DNA of 64,000 nucleotides from JL08 sp963765555 (GTDB taxonomy: Bacteria > Pseudomonadota > Alphaproteobacteria > Rhodobacterales > Rhodobacteraceae). Shown one piece after another: positions 1 through 8,445 of the stretch. The notes beneath the pieces were generated by a model. That model saw only the letters and a program-made list of their open reading frames with translations, had not been told where the DNA came from and did no database searches. The translations under genes were made by a program, and so were the position numbers. The stretch lies in contig CAVXWX010000005.1 in NCBI GenBank assembly GCA_963765555.1, positions 62,001-126,000 on the forward strand. The letters are read 5' to 3'. The first letter of the stretch is position 1. Each line of letters begins with the position of its first letter.

Positions 1-48
1 TAGCCGTAACCCGTCCGCATCCAGAATGCTCGCCCCGAACCGTGTCAC
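1..48 (-). CDS. nagZ: NagZ-type beta-N-acetylhexosaminidase, N-terminal start only
   Basis: Sixteen codons run off the left edge, starting with GTG at 48 and reading MTRFGASILDADGLRL. This resembles the first strand of glycoside hydrolase family 3 NagZ proteins of Rhodobacterales, which remove terminal GlcNAc from peptidoglycan fragments during wall recycling. The GTG overlaps the TGA of the upstream SPOR gene by four bases (GTGA), so translation is probably coupled. The order argS, SPOR protein, nagZ is common in this order of bacteria, and that context carries much of the call. Only 48 bases are visible. Confidence 0.55.
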   Translation of the reverse strand, partial: MTRFGASILDADGLRL

Positions 49-1112
49 CGCGCAATGACCGGAATACAATCCGCGTTTTCCGCCACAAGCGCCGAACAGA
101 ACCGGCGCGCATCGCTCAGGTCTTCGAACCCGACAGCCCGCAAGCGATAGAAAATGCGCCCACCGCTTGAGGCACGCTGCACAACGCTTTGTTTATCTTC
201 CATATATTCGGAAAATCTACTGTTCAGACGCCCCCATTCGGATTTGGCCACCTCTTCGCTTTCAAAGGCACCAAGCTGGACCATACGGGTGCCCGGCGCG
301 ATACTGGCCGCATCCAGCGGCTCTGTCGATGTGGCCACCGCCGCCACCTGCACAACGTTTTCCAATTGCGTTTGCGTGGGGCGCGGCTTGGGCCGCAAGG
401 AGTTTTTCACACCCGATGCGTCCGCAACATCCGGCTCGATCGTTTCATCCGCGGCAGACGTGATCTCTTCTGCTTCGGGTTCGCCCGTCACTTCGGCAAC
501 GGATGTGACAACAGGGGCACCTTCGGTCGGGGTGACGTTGCTTAACGGCTCAACCCCGTTGGTCAGCTCCGCCACCAGCGCCTCGATAGAGCGCGCCTGC
601 GTTTCCTGTTCCGTGAGTTCCGGCTCTGCCAATGCGACAGGAGCTTGCGTTTCGTCGTCGTCGGACAACGCCACAGGATCAGGTTGTTGTTCCTGAGCAA
701 CGGATGATGCCGCGGCCACCGCACTTGATGCCAGAACGGGCGTATCTTCTGCGGCAAGTTCAACCGGACGTGGCGCCAGAACCAGACGATCTGCCGGTGC
801 TTCTGCTGATCCTTCTGCCGCGACCGAGTTCACCGCCAGCCCCTGATGATCGGCCTGTGCGCCGCCGGGGTCCTTGGGGGCCACTCGCATTGCGCCCTCA
901 ACCGCCCGCACGACGGGGATGCCGCTAACGTCCCTGACGAACAGCTTGTATCCCCACACACCGATGCCCGCCATCAGCGCGACCGACACCGCCGCGCCAA
1001 TGAAATTCGTTAACTGACCCAACGGCTTGGCCGCTGACGTTAAACTGCTTGATGCTGCGTTTTGTAAATCCGAATCGAAAGCGCTTTGCGCGCTTGCCCA
1101 ATCTGCCGCCAT
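45..1112 (-). CDS. SPOR-domain protein with one transmembrane helix
   Basis: A 355-residue protein with a short cytoplasmic N-terminus, one membrane helix (about residues 35-55, from LGQLTNFIGAAVSVAL to VWGYKLFV), a long acidic Ala/Glu/Thr/Val-rich periplasmic linker, and a C-terminal SPOR domain of about 75 residues (from GTRMVQLGAFESEEVAKSEW). SPOR domains bind denuded glycan strands at the division septum, so a periplasmic cell-division role is likely. I start it at the ATG at 1112 (MAADWASAQ), preceded by GCGAGGCA; the longer open frame would overlap the end of argS. It lies between argS and nagZ. The exact division partner cannot be told. Confidence 0.85.
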   Translation of the reverse strand: MAADWASAQSAFDSDLQNAASSSLTSAAKPLGQLTNFIGAAVSVALMAGIGVWGYKLFVRDVSGIPVVRAVEGAMRVAPKDPGGAQADHQGLAVNSVAAEGSAEAPADRLVLAPRPVELAAEDTPVLASSAVAAASSVAQEQQPDPVALSDDDETQAPVALAEPELTEQETQARSIEALVAELTNGVEPLSNVTPTEGAPVVTSVAEVTGEPEAEEITSAADETIEPDVADASGVKNSLRPKPRPTQTQLENVVQVAAVATSTEPLDAASIAPGTRMVQLGAFESEEVAKSEWGRLNSRFSEYMEDKQSVVQRASSGGRIFYRLRAVGFEDLSDARRFCSALVAENADCIPVIAR

Positions 1113-1188
1113 TTTTTGCCTCGCTGCCCAAACGATGCTCTGCCGTTCGGGTCCGGTTACTTGCTCTGTCCCGGTGCGGTGCGTTTTT

Positions 1189-2934
1189 CTATCGCATTTC
1201 CTGCGCCGGATTGACGCCAAGAATACCAAGACCTGACGCAATTACAACGGAAACAGCGCGTGCCAGGGCGATTTTCGCCTGTGACGTGGCCACATCGCCT
1301 TCCTGAATGAACCGTAGCGCGGGCTCATCATTGCCCCGGTTCCACAGGCCGTGAAGCTCACCAGCCAGTTCATAGAGGTAAAAGGCCACCCGGTGCGGCT
1401 CGTGCGTACGCGCCGCGATCTCGACAAGACGGGGCCATTCCGCCAGTTTTTTGGCCACGGCCTGTTCGGCTTCGTGCGTCAACCCGCCAAGATCGGCCTG
1501 CGCGAGCATGGCATCTTCGACGTTCATTCCGGCCTCCGCCGCCTTGCGCAGCACGCTCATCACGCGGGCATGGGCGTATTGCACGTAGAACACCGGATTT
1601 TCACGGCTTTGTTCCAGCACCTTGTCAAAATCAAAATCCAGCGGCGCATCATTCTTGCGGGTCAGCATGACAAACCGTGTCACATCCGGCCCGACCTGAT
1701 CCACCACATCGCGCAGCGTCACGAACGTGCCCGCCCGTTTGGACATTTTGAACGGCTCGCCGTTCTTGAACAGTTTGACCAGCTGGGTCAGCTTGATGTC
1801 CAGCGGCACGCGCCCGTCAGACAGCGCAGACACCGCCGCCTTCATCCGTTTGACATAGCCGCCATGATCCGCGCCGAATACATCAATTAGCGCGTCGAAC
1901 CCTCTGGAAACCTTATCATAATGATAGGCAATATCGGGCGCAAAATAGGTCCAGCTGCCATCCGATTTCTTGACCGGTCGGTCCACATCATCGCCATGCG
2001 AAGTGGAACGGAACAGGGTTTGCTCGCGTGGTTCCCAATCTTCGGGCATTTTGCCCTTGGGGGGTTCAAGAACGCCTTCGTAGATCAGCCCCTTGCCTTC
2101 CAGATCGGCAATTGCGGCTTCGATCCGGCCGGTGCCGTACAGCGATTTTTCGCTATAGAACACATCCATTTCAACGCCCAGCGCCGCCAGATCGGCGCGG
2201 ATCAGATCCATCATGGCATCGGTTGCAAAATCGCGCACGTCTTCCAGCCAGACGGCTTCGGGCTGGTCCACCCACGCATCACCCACCTTGTCCTTCAGCG
2301 CTTGCCCCACCGGCACCAGATAATCCCCGGGGTACGTGCCATCGACAAACGCCACATCCTGTCCGTGCGCCTCAAGATACCGCAGGTAAACAGACCGGGC
2401 CAAAACATCGACCTGCGCACCACCATCGTTGATGTAATATTCGCGGGTCACATCATAGCCTGCGAAATCCAGCAACGACGCCAGCGCATCGCCAAACACC
2501 GCTCCGCGCGTATGCCCGACATGCAAGGGCCCCGTCGGGTTGGCGCTGACATATTCTACGTTGACACGTGCGCCCTGCCCCATGTTCGAGCGGCCAAAGC
2601 CGGTGCCAAGATCAAAAACACCGTACACAACATCCTGCCAAACCTTTGGCGCAAGGCGCAGGTTCAGAAATCCGGGGCCAGCCACTTCTGCGCTGCTGAT
2701 CCGGCTGTCTGCCATCAGCAATAGTGCCAAAGCGTCAGCAATCGCACGCGGGTTCTGGCCCGCAGGCTTGGCCAGCACCATCGCTGCGTTGGTTGCCATA
2801 TCTCCGTGCGCGCTGTCGCGTGGCGGCTCAACCGTGACATTGGACATATCCAGCCCGTCGGGCAGCGCGCCTTGCGCCACCATCGTTTCAAGGCTTTCAA
2901 TCACCAGTTGGCGCAGATCGGAAAAGATATTCAT
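1189..2934 (-). CDS. argS: Arginine--tRNA ligase
   Basis: A class I aminoacyl-tRNA synthetase of 581 residues that charges tRNA-Arg in the cytoplasm. It shows the N-terminal additional domain, the HIGH-type signature in SANPTGPLHVGHTRGAVFGD, the KMSK-type loop FKMSKRAGTFVTLRD, and a C-terminal DALR anticodon-binding domain ending GLGILGVNPAQEMR. I start at the ATG at 2934 (MNIFSDLRQLVIES); the open frame extends 20 codons further without resembling the family. It follows dgt on the same strand with a gap of about 65 bases and precedes the SPOR gene. Length and motifs are normal and nothing looks broken. Confidence 0.97.
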   Translation of the reverse strand: MNIFSDLRQLVIESLETMVAQGALPDGLDMSNVTVEPPRDSAHGDMATNAAMVLAKPAGQNPRAIADALALLLMADSRISSAEVAGPGFLNLRLAPKVWQDVVYGVFDLGTGFGRSNMGQGARVNVEYVSANPTGPLHVGHTRGAVFGDALASLLDFAGYDVTREYYINDGGAQVDVLARSVYLRYLEAHGQDVAFVDGTYPGDYLVPVGQALKDKVGDAWVDQPEAVWLEDVRDFATDAMMDLIRADLAALGVEMDVFYSEKSLYGTGRIEAAIADLEGKGLIYEGVLEPPKGKMPEDWEPREQTLFRSTSHGDDVDRPVKKSDGSWTYFAPDIAYHYDKVSRGFDALIDVFGADHGGYVKRMKAAVSALSDGRVPLDIKLTQLVKLFKNGEPFKMSKRAGTFVTLRDVVDQVGPDVTRFVMLTRKNDAPLDFDFDKVLEQSRENPVFYVQYAHARVMSVLRKAAEAGMNVEDAMLAQADLGGLTHEAEQAVAKKLAEWPRLVEIAARTHEPHRVAFYLYELAGELHGLWNRGNDEPALRFIQEGDVATSQAKIALARAVSVVIASGLGILGVNPAQEMR

Positions 2935-3000
2935 CACTTGTTCGGTCCTGTTGCGGGCATCCCTGCGGTTTAGCAGGCCTGTGGGCCGCGTCAACGCAGG

Positions 3001-4155
3001 TTAAGGCGTGTCCGGACACAACCGCGCATGTTCCTGAAGCGCGAAACGATCCGTCATGCCGGCAATATAGTCCGAAACGATACGCGCCAGTGCAGTCTTG
3101 TCCCCCGCCGCGGCGGCGACATCCTTGTGCCATCGCCGTGGCAACAGGCCGGGATCATCCAGAAACAGCGGAAAAAGGTCTTCCACCACTTTGGTCACCT
3201 CGGCGCGCTTTTCCATCACCGACGGCGCGCGGTACATGCGGGCGAACAGAAAAGCGCGGATTTCTTGCAGATCGGCCCACAGAGCAGGCGAAAACCTTAT
3301 GACAGGACGCCCCAAGTGCCGGATATCCCGCACATCCTGCGCGCCGGATTGCGCCAGCACATTGCGCGAGGTTTCAATCACATCGGCCACCATCACCCCG
3401 AACACGCGGCGCAATGCCTCGTGACGGCGGCGATAGGCATCGGTGTCAGGATACAATCGATCCACCTGCGCATAGGCCGCGCCCACAATCGGCAGCTGCG
3501 CAATCTCGGCCTCCGAAAACAGGCCCGCGCGCAAACCGTCATGCAGATCGTGATTGTTATAGGCGATGTCATCCGACAATGCGGCGACCTGCGCCTCGGC
3601 GCTGGCGTGGCTGTGCAGTTCCAGATCATGGAGGGCGTCATAGTCGGCCAGCGCATGGGGCAATGCACCGGTGACCGGCCCGTTATGTTTGGCAATCCCT
3701 TCCAGAGTTTCCCACGTCAGGTTCAACCCGTCAAAGGAAGCATAGTGCCGTTCCAGCGATGTGACGATCTTGATCGCCTGCGCATTGTGATCAAATCCGC
3801 CATAGGGCTGCATCAGATCGTGCAACGCATCTTCGCCAGTATGCCCGAACGGGGTGTGCCCCAGATCATGCGCCAGTGCGACCGCTTCGGTCAGTTCGCC
3901 ATTCAGGCCCAGCGCACCGGCAATGGTGCGCGCGACCTGCGCCACTTCAATGGAATGGGTCAGTCGCGTGCGGTAATAATCGCCTTCGTGTTCAACAAAG
4001 ACCTGTGTCTTGTGTTTCAAACGCCGAAAGGCCGACGCGTGAATGATCCGGTCCCGATCCCGCTGAAAGCAGGAACGAAAGGTACTTTCCTCTTCCGGTA
4101 CGCGCCGTCCCCTGCTGCGTGCCGGATCTGAGGCAAAAGCTGCACTCATCATCAC
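3001..4155 (-). CDS. dgt: dGTP triphosphohydrolase-like HD protein
   Basis: A 384-residue cytosolic HD-domain phosphohydrolase of the deoxyguanosinetriphosphate triphosphohydrolase-like family, which removes triphosphate from dNTPs. The metal-binding HD signature is visible as RLTHSIEVAQVART followed by LAHDLGHTPFGHTGEDAL, with the N-terminal family signature ESTFRSCFQRDRDRIIHASAFRRLKHKTQVF. Three Met codons in a row begin the frame; any may be the start. It is divergent from erpA (about 77 bases between starts) and upstream of argS. The true substrate preference of these shorter Dgt-like proteins is often not known. Confidence 0.92.
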   Translation of the reverse strand: MMMSAAFASDPARSRGRRVPEEESTFRSCFQRDRDRIIHASAFRRLKHKTQVFVEHEGDYYRTRLTHSIEVAQVARTIAGALGLNGELTEAVALAHDLGHTPFGHTGEDALHDLMQPYGGFDHNAQAIKIVTSLERHYASFDGLNLTWETLEGIAKHNGPVTGALPHALADYDALHDLELHSHASAEAQVAALSDDIAYNNHDLHDGLRAGLFSEAEIAQLPIVGAAYAQVDRLYPDTDAYRRRHEALRRVFGVMVADVIETSRNVLAQSGAQDVRDIRHLGRPVIRFSPALWADLQEIRAFLFARMYRAPSVMEKRAEVTKVVEDLFPLFLDDPGLLPRRWHKDVAAAAGDKTALARIVSDYIAGMTDRFALQEHARLCPDTP

Positions 4156-4232
4156 CTCGGTCCTTGTGGCCTGTGCTTGGGGTTTCTATATTGCAGCTAC
4201 GTTCGAGTTAAAACCGTATCAAAGGCCCGACC

Positions 4233-4556
4233 ATGCAATTGCCCCCGAAAGTAACAGAACGCGCCTTTGCCCGCCTCGCCGAAATCGGCGCGGCAGATCA
4301 GGGCCAGGCGCTGCGCGTCGCGGTTGAAGGGGGGGGATGCTCGGGTTTCCAATATGAAATCGCTTTGGACCAGCCCGCAGATGATGATCTGGTGCTGGAA
4401 GGTGCAGGGCAAAAGGTTGTGATCGATACGGTTTCTTTGCCGTTTCTGGAAAACGCTGTCATCGACTTCAGCGAAGAACTGATCGGCGCACGGTTTGTGA
4501 TCAACAATCCCAACGCGACCAGCTCCTGCGGTTGCGGCACATCGTTTTCGATGTAA
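4233..4556 (+). CDS. erpA: Iron-sulfur cluster insertion protein ErpA (A-type carrier)
   Basis: A 107-residue HesB/IscA-family A-type carrier that delivers [Fe-S] clusters to apoproteins. The three conserved cysteines are present, one in EGGGCSGFQYEI and two in the C-terminal SSCGCGTSFSM, and the body FVINNPNATSSCGCG is typical of ErpA/IscA. Its place divergent from dgt is common in Rhodobacterales, where the gene is usually annotated erpA. It ends before two strong hairpins that separate it from the convergent exporter gene. IscA is a possible alternative name, but no suf or isc genes are nearby. Confidence 0.9.
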   Translation: MQLPPKVTERAFARLAEIGAADQGQALRVAVEGGGCSGFQYEIALDQPADDDLVLEGAGQKVVIDTVSLPFLENAVIDFSEELIGARFVINNPNATSSCGCGTSFSM

Positions 4557-4597
4557 CCGGCGGCTTCATCTTTTCATAAATACTTCTGCCAGCGGCC

Positions 4598-4652
4598 GCA
4601 CGGGCCAACGGCCCGTGCCATCATCGAATGGCGCGGGCACCGCGCCGCTTTT
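4598..4652. terminator. Paired hairpins between convergent erpA and exporter genes
   Basis: Two perfect stem-loops follow erpA: GCACGGGCC-AAC-GGCCCGTGC (4598-4618) and GGCGCGG-GCA-CCGCGCC (4630-4646). The second is followed by GCTTTT on the plus strand, so it can serve as an intrinsic terminator for erpA, while the first can act on either strand. The placement between convergent stops supports this. Confidence 0.6.
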
Positions 4653-4662
4653 CAGGTGCCGT

Positions 4663-5580
4663 TTAAACGCGGGCGGTGCGCATCCGCTCTGATCCCGGGG
4701 CGAGCTGTTCCCACACCAGAAACAGGCTGGTCAACACGACAAGCCCCGCCCCCAGATAGGTGCCCGTTGCCGGCACTTCGCCAAAAAACACCGCGCCCAG
4801 CAGCACCATCCAGACAAATTGCAGGTTCAGCAACGGTGTGACCGCATAGGCCGCCAGCAAACGCAACGCCACAACAAGAACCCACCGTGCCACAAACAGC
4901 AGCGTGGCATAGGCAAACACCCAAACCAGATCTGCCAGCGGCATCGGCACCCAGACAAAGGGCAAGGCACCTGCCATAATCGCAAACACCGCCAGATTTG
5001 GATAAAACACCTGCGCCAGCGCATTGCGTTCAAACTGGCCGATGTAACGGGCCACGATCATTGAAACCGTTCCCGCCAGACTGGCCAATAACGCAAAGCC
5101 GTGCCCGATCGATACTCCTGACAGGCCGGCAGGAAACAGGAACAACATACCGATGAAGCCCACCGCCAGCGCGCCCCACGCCAATGGACGCACATGTTCG
5201 CCCAAGACAGGCCCCGATAAAATCCCCGACAGAATTGGCATCAGTCCGATAAACAGAAAGACTTCGGCAAAGGGCAGCATGGCAAACGCATAGAAAAACG
5301 CCGTGCAGGCCACAACCGTTGCGCCGGCGCGAACGGCCATCGCGCGTGGGCATCCCGTGCGCAATCCCCGCGGCGTACCTCTTGCACTGTTCAGAACGAT
5401 CGACAGCACCACCACGACCAGCCCCGAAAGACAAAACAACTGTGGCGCGGCATAGCCGCCTGCGATGAATTTCGTGATCGCATCCGCGCCCGAAATCAAC
5501 CCCGTGTAGATCAGCACCAGCCCCGTGCCCAACCCCGTTGCGCCCAGCACCGGCCGCCATGGCTGCACCCGCGCGCTCAT
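4663..5580 (-). CDS. EamA/DMT-family ten-helix transporter
   Basis: A 305-residue integral membrane protein with about ten hydrophobic helices in two EamA-like halves, typical of the drug/metabolite transporter superfamily (for example LVLIYTGLISGADAITKFIAGGYAA in the first half, GHGFALLASLAGTVSMIVARYIGQF at the start of the second). These carriers usually export amino acids, nucleobases or other metabolites. Its ATG overlaps the TGA of the preceding gene by four bases (5577-5580), so the two are almost certainly co-translated. Upstream in the same direction are the uncharacterised 361-aa protein and the repeat protein, so export of a product made or bound by them is a reasonable inference. 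The substrate is not shown by the sequence. Confidence 0.85.
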   Translation of the reverse strand: MSARVQPWRPVLGATGLGTGLVLIYTGLISGADAITKFIAGGYAAPQLFCLSGLVVVVLSIVLNSARGTPRGLRTGCPRAMAVRAGATVVACTAFFYAFAMLPFAEVFLFIGLMPILSGILSGPVLGEHVRPLAWGALAVGFIGMLFLFPAGLSGVSIGHGFALLASLAGTVSMIVARYIGQFERNALAQVFYPNLAVFAIMAGALPFVWVPMPLADLVWVFAYATLLFVARWVLVVALRLLAAYAVTPLLNLQFVWMVLLGAVFFGEVPATGTYLGAGLVVLTSLFLVWEQLAPGSERMRTARV

Positions 5581-6662
5581 CCCGATACGCCCTGCAGGCC
5601 GGTTCTGGCAAATCCTTCAAAGAACGCGTCGAACTTGTCTGTCGATTGCTCTGCCTCGCACAGGATGTCGGATCCGGTTTCGCTGAGGGCCGCCTGCACC
5701 ACCGTGCGCATCCTTGTCCAGTCAGCGCTGCGCTGATCATCCAGCCGGAACATGCATTCCGACATTTCGCGCAATGGTCCGGCGCACGGAGGCGCGCGGA
5801 AAAACGCCATGCGCGCGGCCTCGGCCGGTTTGGCAAACGGTTTGCGCCCCGAAACCGCCATCAACCAGTTGCAGACAAAATAATCGTGATAGTCATCCTG
5901 CGCGCTGACATGCGGCCCGGTCTGGACCGAAAAAAGATGGGTTTCGCGCTCTAACCAGTTTTCCCATATCTGCGAGGGTGTCTGCCCCGCATAACGCAAC
6001 GCCACACAGATTTCCGCCAGCAAATCGGCATTCTGGTCCAGATAGGCGAGCAAACCCGCGAATTCGAGGCTGGTTATCGCATCCGCGTCCAGAACTGGAT
6101 CGCGTCGGCCATATTCGCTGAGGTAAAAGACCGCATGCGTCAGTTCGTATGCTGCCTTCTTGTTGGGCATCGCAAATGTTGCAGACCGCGCGATAAAGCG
6201 GCGCATGCGGGCTTCAAGACCGGTATCATGGGGCAACGGATCAACGCCCCGGCGCATCATCAGGCGGCGCGCTTCAAGGCGTTGCAGGTCTGACAGCTCG
6301 GCTTCGGCCATGCCCTCGCGCGCCACCCAATGCGCCAACGCCTCGCCCTTGGTGCCGGCCACGCCCAGATCTTCCAGATCAAGGCAGATCGACAAAAGAA
6401 AGCGATAGTATTGTGGAAAAAACCCCATCCGTTTTTCCACCTGCTCGTAAAAACCGCCATGCGCCTGCAAAGCTGAAGCGCCCGGGCGGATGCCGGTACA
6501 TTCAAGAATATTCAGCAGTTCGGCATTTTCCTTTAGCCAGTAGACATCGTCCCCGAACCGGCGGTGCTGCGCAAAGGACTGCAATGTGGCAGCCATGCGG
6601 TCCTTTTCGTTTTGGCGCGCGGACGGGGCGTTCAGTTGGATTACATTCGACATTTCAGTCAT
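5577..6662 (-). CDS. Uncharacterised helical protein, partner of the repeat gene
   Basis: A 361-residue soluble protein, predicted mostly alpha-helical, with no motif of a known enzyme that I can name. Recognisable segments are ELTHAVFYLSEYGR (about 173-186), a helix-rich NADLLAEICVALRYAG (211-226) and DDYHDYFVCNWL (257-268). The His, Tyr and Asp clusters could bind a metal or a ligand, but that is inference. From memory it resembles roseobacter domains of unknown function such as DUF6902, which I cannot verify. ATG at 6662 and 6653 are both possible starts behind AAGGAAAAGGA. It lies 64 bases after the repeat gene and overlaps the exporter gene by four bases. Confidence 0.7.
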   Translation of the reverse strand: MTEMSNVIQLNAPSARQNEKDRMAATLQSFAQHRRFGDDVYWLKENAELLNILECTGIRPGASALQAHGGFYEQVEKRMGFFPQYYRFLLSICLDLEDLGVAGTKGEALAHWVAREGMAEAELSDLQRLEARRLMMRRGVDPLPHDTGLEARMRRFIARSATFAMPNKKAAYELTHAVFYLSEYGRRDPVLDADAITSLEFAGLLAYLDQNADLLAEICVALRYAGQTPSQIWENWLERETHLFSVQTGPHVSAQDDYHDYFVCNWLMAVSGRKPFAKPAEAARMAFFRAPPCAGPLREMSECMFRLDDQRSADWTRMRTVVQAALSETGSDILCEAEQSTDKFDAFFEGFARTGLQGVSG

Positions 6663-6726
6663 CCTTTTCCTTTCGGGCCTTCTGAACGCCCCAGTTCCAG
6701 TTTTCAGATCTTCACGTCACGCCGGA

Positions 6727-7275
6727 TCAGGCACCCGATGTGAACATTTCGGTACGTTCACCGGTGATGGCGGCGCTGCCGCCCTGCGGTGCCGCACCCG
6801 AGGTGAACAATTGCGTCGCCTCGCCTGTCGAAGCGCCGGACGCCGACGTCGGCGCGGCACCGGATGTGAACATCCCCGTTTCGTCACCACCGACAACAGT
6901 GGTCAGAACCGTTGGCGCAGCGCCCGATGTGAACATCTGTGTGCCGTCCCCTGTCACGGTATCGGACGCGACCGAAGGCGCGGCACCGGACGTGAACAGA
7001 TACGTACCGTCGCCCGCAGTGGTGTCGGACGATGCGGCAGGTGCCGCACCGGACGTGAACATCTGTGTACCATCGCCGGTCAGTGCAGTTGCACCACCGG
7101 ACGGGGCCGCCCCCGATGTGAACATTTCAACGCTTTCGCCCATCATGGCGGTTGCAGTCGCAGACGGGGCTGCACCGGATGTAAACATTTCGGTTCCCGC
7201 CCCGTCAAAAAGCGCTGCTTCGCTTTCGGTGGTGGCGGCGGCAAAGGTGTCATAGGTTTTCAGTTGAGCTTGCAT
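6727..7275 (-). CDS. Tandem-repeat protein with eight (M/L)FTSGA(AP) units
   Basis: A 182-residue protein with a short leader (MQAQLKTYDTFAAATTESEAALF) followed by eight copies of (M/L)FTSGAAP spaced exactly 21 residues apart. Each copy is joined by a variable Ala/Ser/Thr/Gly-rich segment of about eight residues and an acidic G(D/E)xT(x) element. The last copy stops at MFTSGA. There is no cysteine, no classical signal peptide and no membrane helix. I start at the ATG at 7275, eight bases after GGGAG; a TTG at 7290 would add five residues. It is first in a unit with the 361-aa protein and an EamA exporter. The layout recalls a multi-core peptide precursor, but structural or ligand-binding repeats are equally possible. 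Function unknown. Confidence 0.8.
   Translation of the reverse strand: MQAQLKTYDTFAAATTESEAALFDGAGTEMFTSGAAPSATATAMMGESVEMFTSGAAPSGGATALTGDGTQMFTSGAAPAASSDTTAGDGTYLFTSGAAPSVASDTVTGDGTQMFTSGAAPTVLTTVVGGDETGMFTSGAAPTSASGASTGEATQLFTSGAAPQGGSAAITGERTEMFTSGA
6730..7190 (-). repeat. Coding tandem repeat, 63-base period, eight copies
   Basis: The DNA under the (M/L)FTSGAAP cores recurs with GATGTGAACAT-like plus-strand words every 63 bases (around 6740, 6803, 6866, 6929, 6992, 7055, 7118 and 7181) with no insertion or deletion. Third positions and linker codons differ between copies while the core amino acids do not. This suggests selection on the peptide rather than recent DNA amplification. Confidence 0.85.
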
Positions 7276-7374
7276 ATGGTCGTCTCCCAAGTGTGAATTT
7301 ACAGCCTCTTCACGCTTGCACGCAAAGGGAGAGTTACAAACTTATTTTTCAACCTAAGGTATTGTCAGCAAGAG

Positions 7375-7459
7375 TTATCCACATCAACCCCGGCGGCCAA
7401 ACCTCTGACTTTGTCATCAAAGAATTTTGTGCGTGCCGCGCGAAAAAAACTTATCCACA
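7375..7459 (+). promoter_or_regulatory. Two DnaA-box consensus sites in the gap before xthA
   Basis: The 378-base gap 7276-7653 holds no convincing gene. It contains two exact copies of TTATCCACA on the plus strand, at 7375-7383 and 7451-7459, 76 bases apart. This 9-mer is the classical strong DnaA-box consensus. The surrounding DNA is locally AT-rich (ACAAACTTATTTTTCAACC at 7336-7354). The sites could regulate the repeat gene or xthA or bind DnaA passively. Nothing else here looks like a replication origin. Confidence 0.5.
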
Positions 7460-7653
7460 AGCCTGTTTTGGGCAGCATCAGCGGGCGATTGCGTTAACCT
7501 GTTCCACATCCGGGCACGAATCGTCTGTTTGGTCAGCCCCGTCTTGGTCTGCCCGATTCTATGGCAGCCCCCGGAGAGTGGCGCACAACCCGCTCTTGTG
7601 ACGTCGGGCGGCATCGGCGATACAAGGCGGGCATTTGCCAGACCGGGGTCACC

Positions 7654-8434
7654 ATGAAAATTGCCAGCTTTAACATCAATGGTATCAAAGCACGCATCGC
7701 CGCCCTGCCCGACTGGCTGGACGAGGCCAAGCCCGATGTTGTGGTCTTGCAGGAAATCAAGACTGTCGACGAAGGGTTTCCACGCGAATTGTTCGAGGAC
7801 CGCGGCTATAACGTCGAAACGCACGGCCAGAAATCGTTTAACGGCGTGGCGATCCTGTCAAAACTCCCGCTGGAAGACGTTTCGCGGGGGCTGCCGGGGG
7901 ATGACACAGACGAACAGGCCCGCTGGATCGAGGCCACGGTTGTGGGCAAACATGCCGTGCGTGTTTGCGGATTATACCTGCCCAACGGCAATCCGGCACC
8001 GGGCCCGAAATTCGATTACAAACTGGCATGGATGGCGCGGCTTCAGCACCGCGCGGCACAATTGCTGGCCGACGAAATGCCGGCCCTGATGGCGGGGGAC
8101 TATAACGTGATACCGCAAGCCGAAGATGCCACCCGCCCCGAAGCGTGGACCGAAGATGCCCTGTTTCGCCCCGAAAGCCGCGCCGCGTTTCGCAAGATTT
8201 CTGAACCTTGGCTTTACCGATGCGTTCCGTGCCCGCACCCAAGGCCCCGGGCATTACAGCTTTTGGGACTATCAGGCGGGGGCGTGGAACAAGAATGACG
8301 GTATCCGCATCGATCATTTCCTGCTGACGCCGCAATGCGCCGATCTGTTGCTGGATTGCCAGATCGACAAAGATGTGCGCGGACGGGAAAAGCCCTCAGA
8401 TCACGTGCCGGTCTGGGTCGAGCTTGACGCGTAA
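7654..8434 (+). pseudogene. xthA: Exodeoxyribonuclease III, frameshifted
   Basis: An endonuclease/exonuclease/phosphatase-fold AP endonuclease that repairs abasic sites. The first frame shows MKIASFNINGIKARI, the catalytic VVLQEIKT, and LMAGDYNVIP. The second supplies the rest, with HYSFWDYQAGAWNKNDGIRIDH and the terminal SDHVPVW. The frames join at about 8197-8201, where CGCAAGATTTCTGAAC would read R-K-I-L-N if TTT were TT. With that one-base correction the protein is 259 residues, normal for XthA. A sequencing error is the simplest explanation; otherwise the gene is inactive. The start is the ATG at 7654. Confidence 0.9.
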
Positions 8435-8445
8435 ACCCTTCGGGA

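Noticed and set aside
154..928. Several plus-strand frames opposite the SPOR linker
   Set aside because: They are antisense shadows of an Ala/Thr/Glu-rich linker and show no family signature.
7276..7653. Possible replication origin because of two DnaA boxes
   Set aside because: No dnaA, dnaN, parA, hemE or AT-rich unwinding region adjoins, and two boxes are too few.
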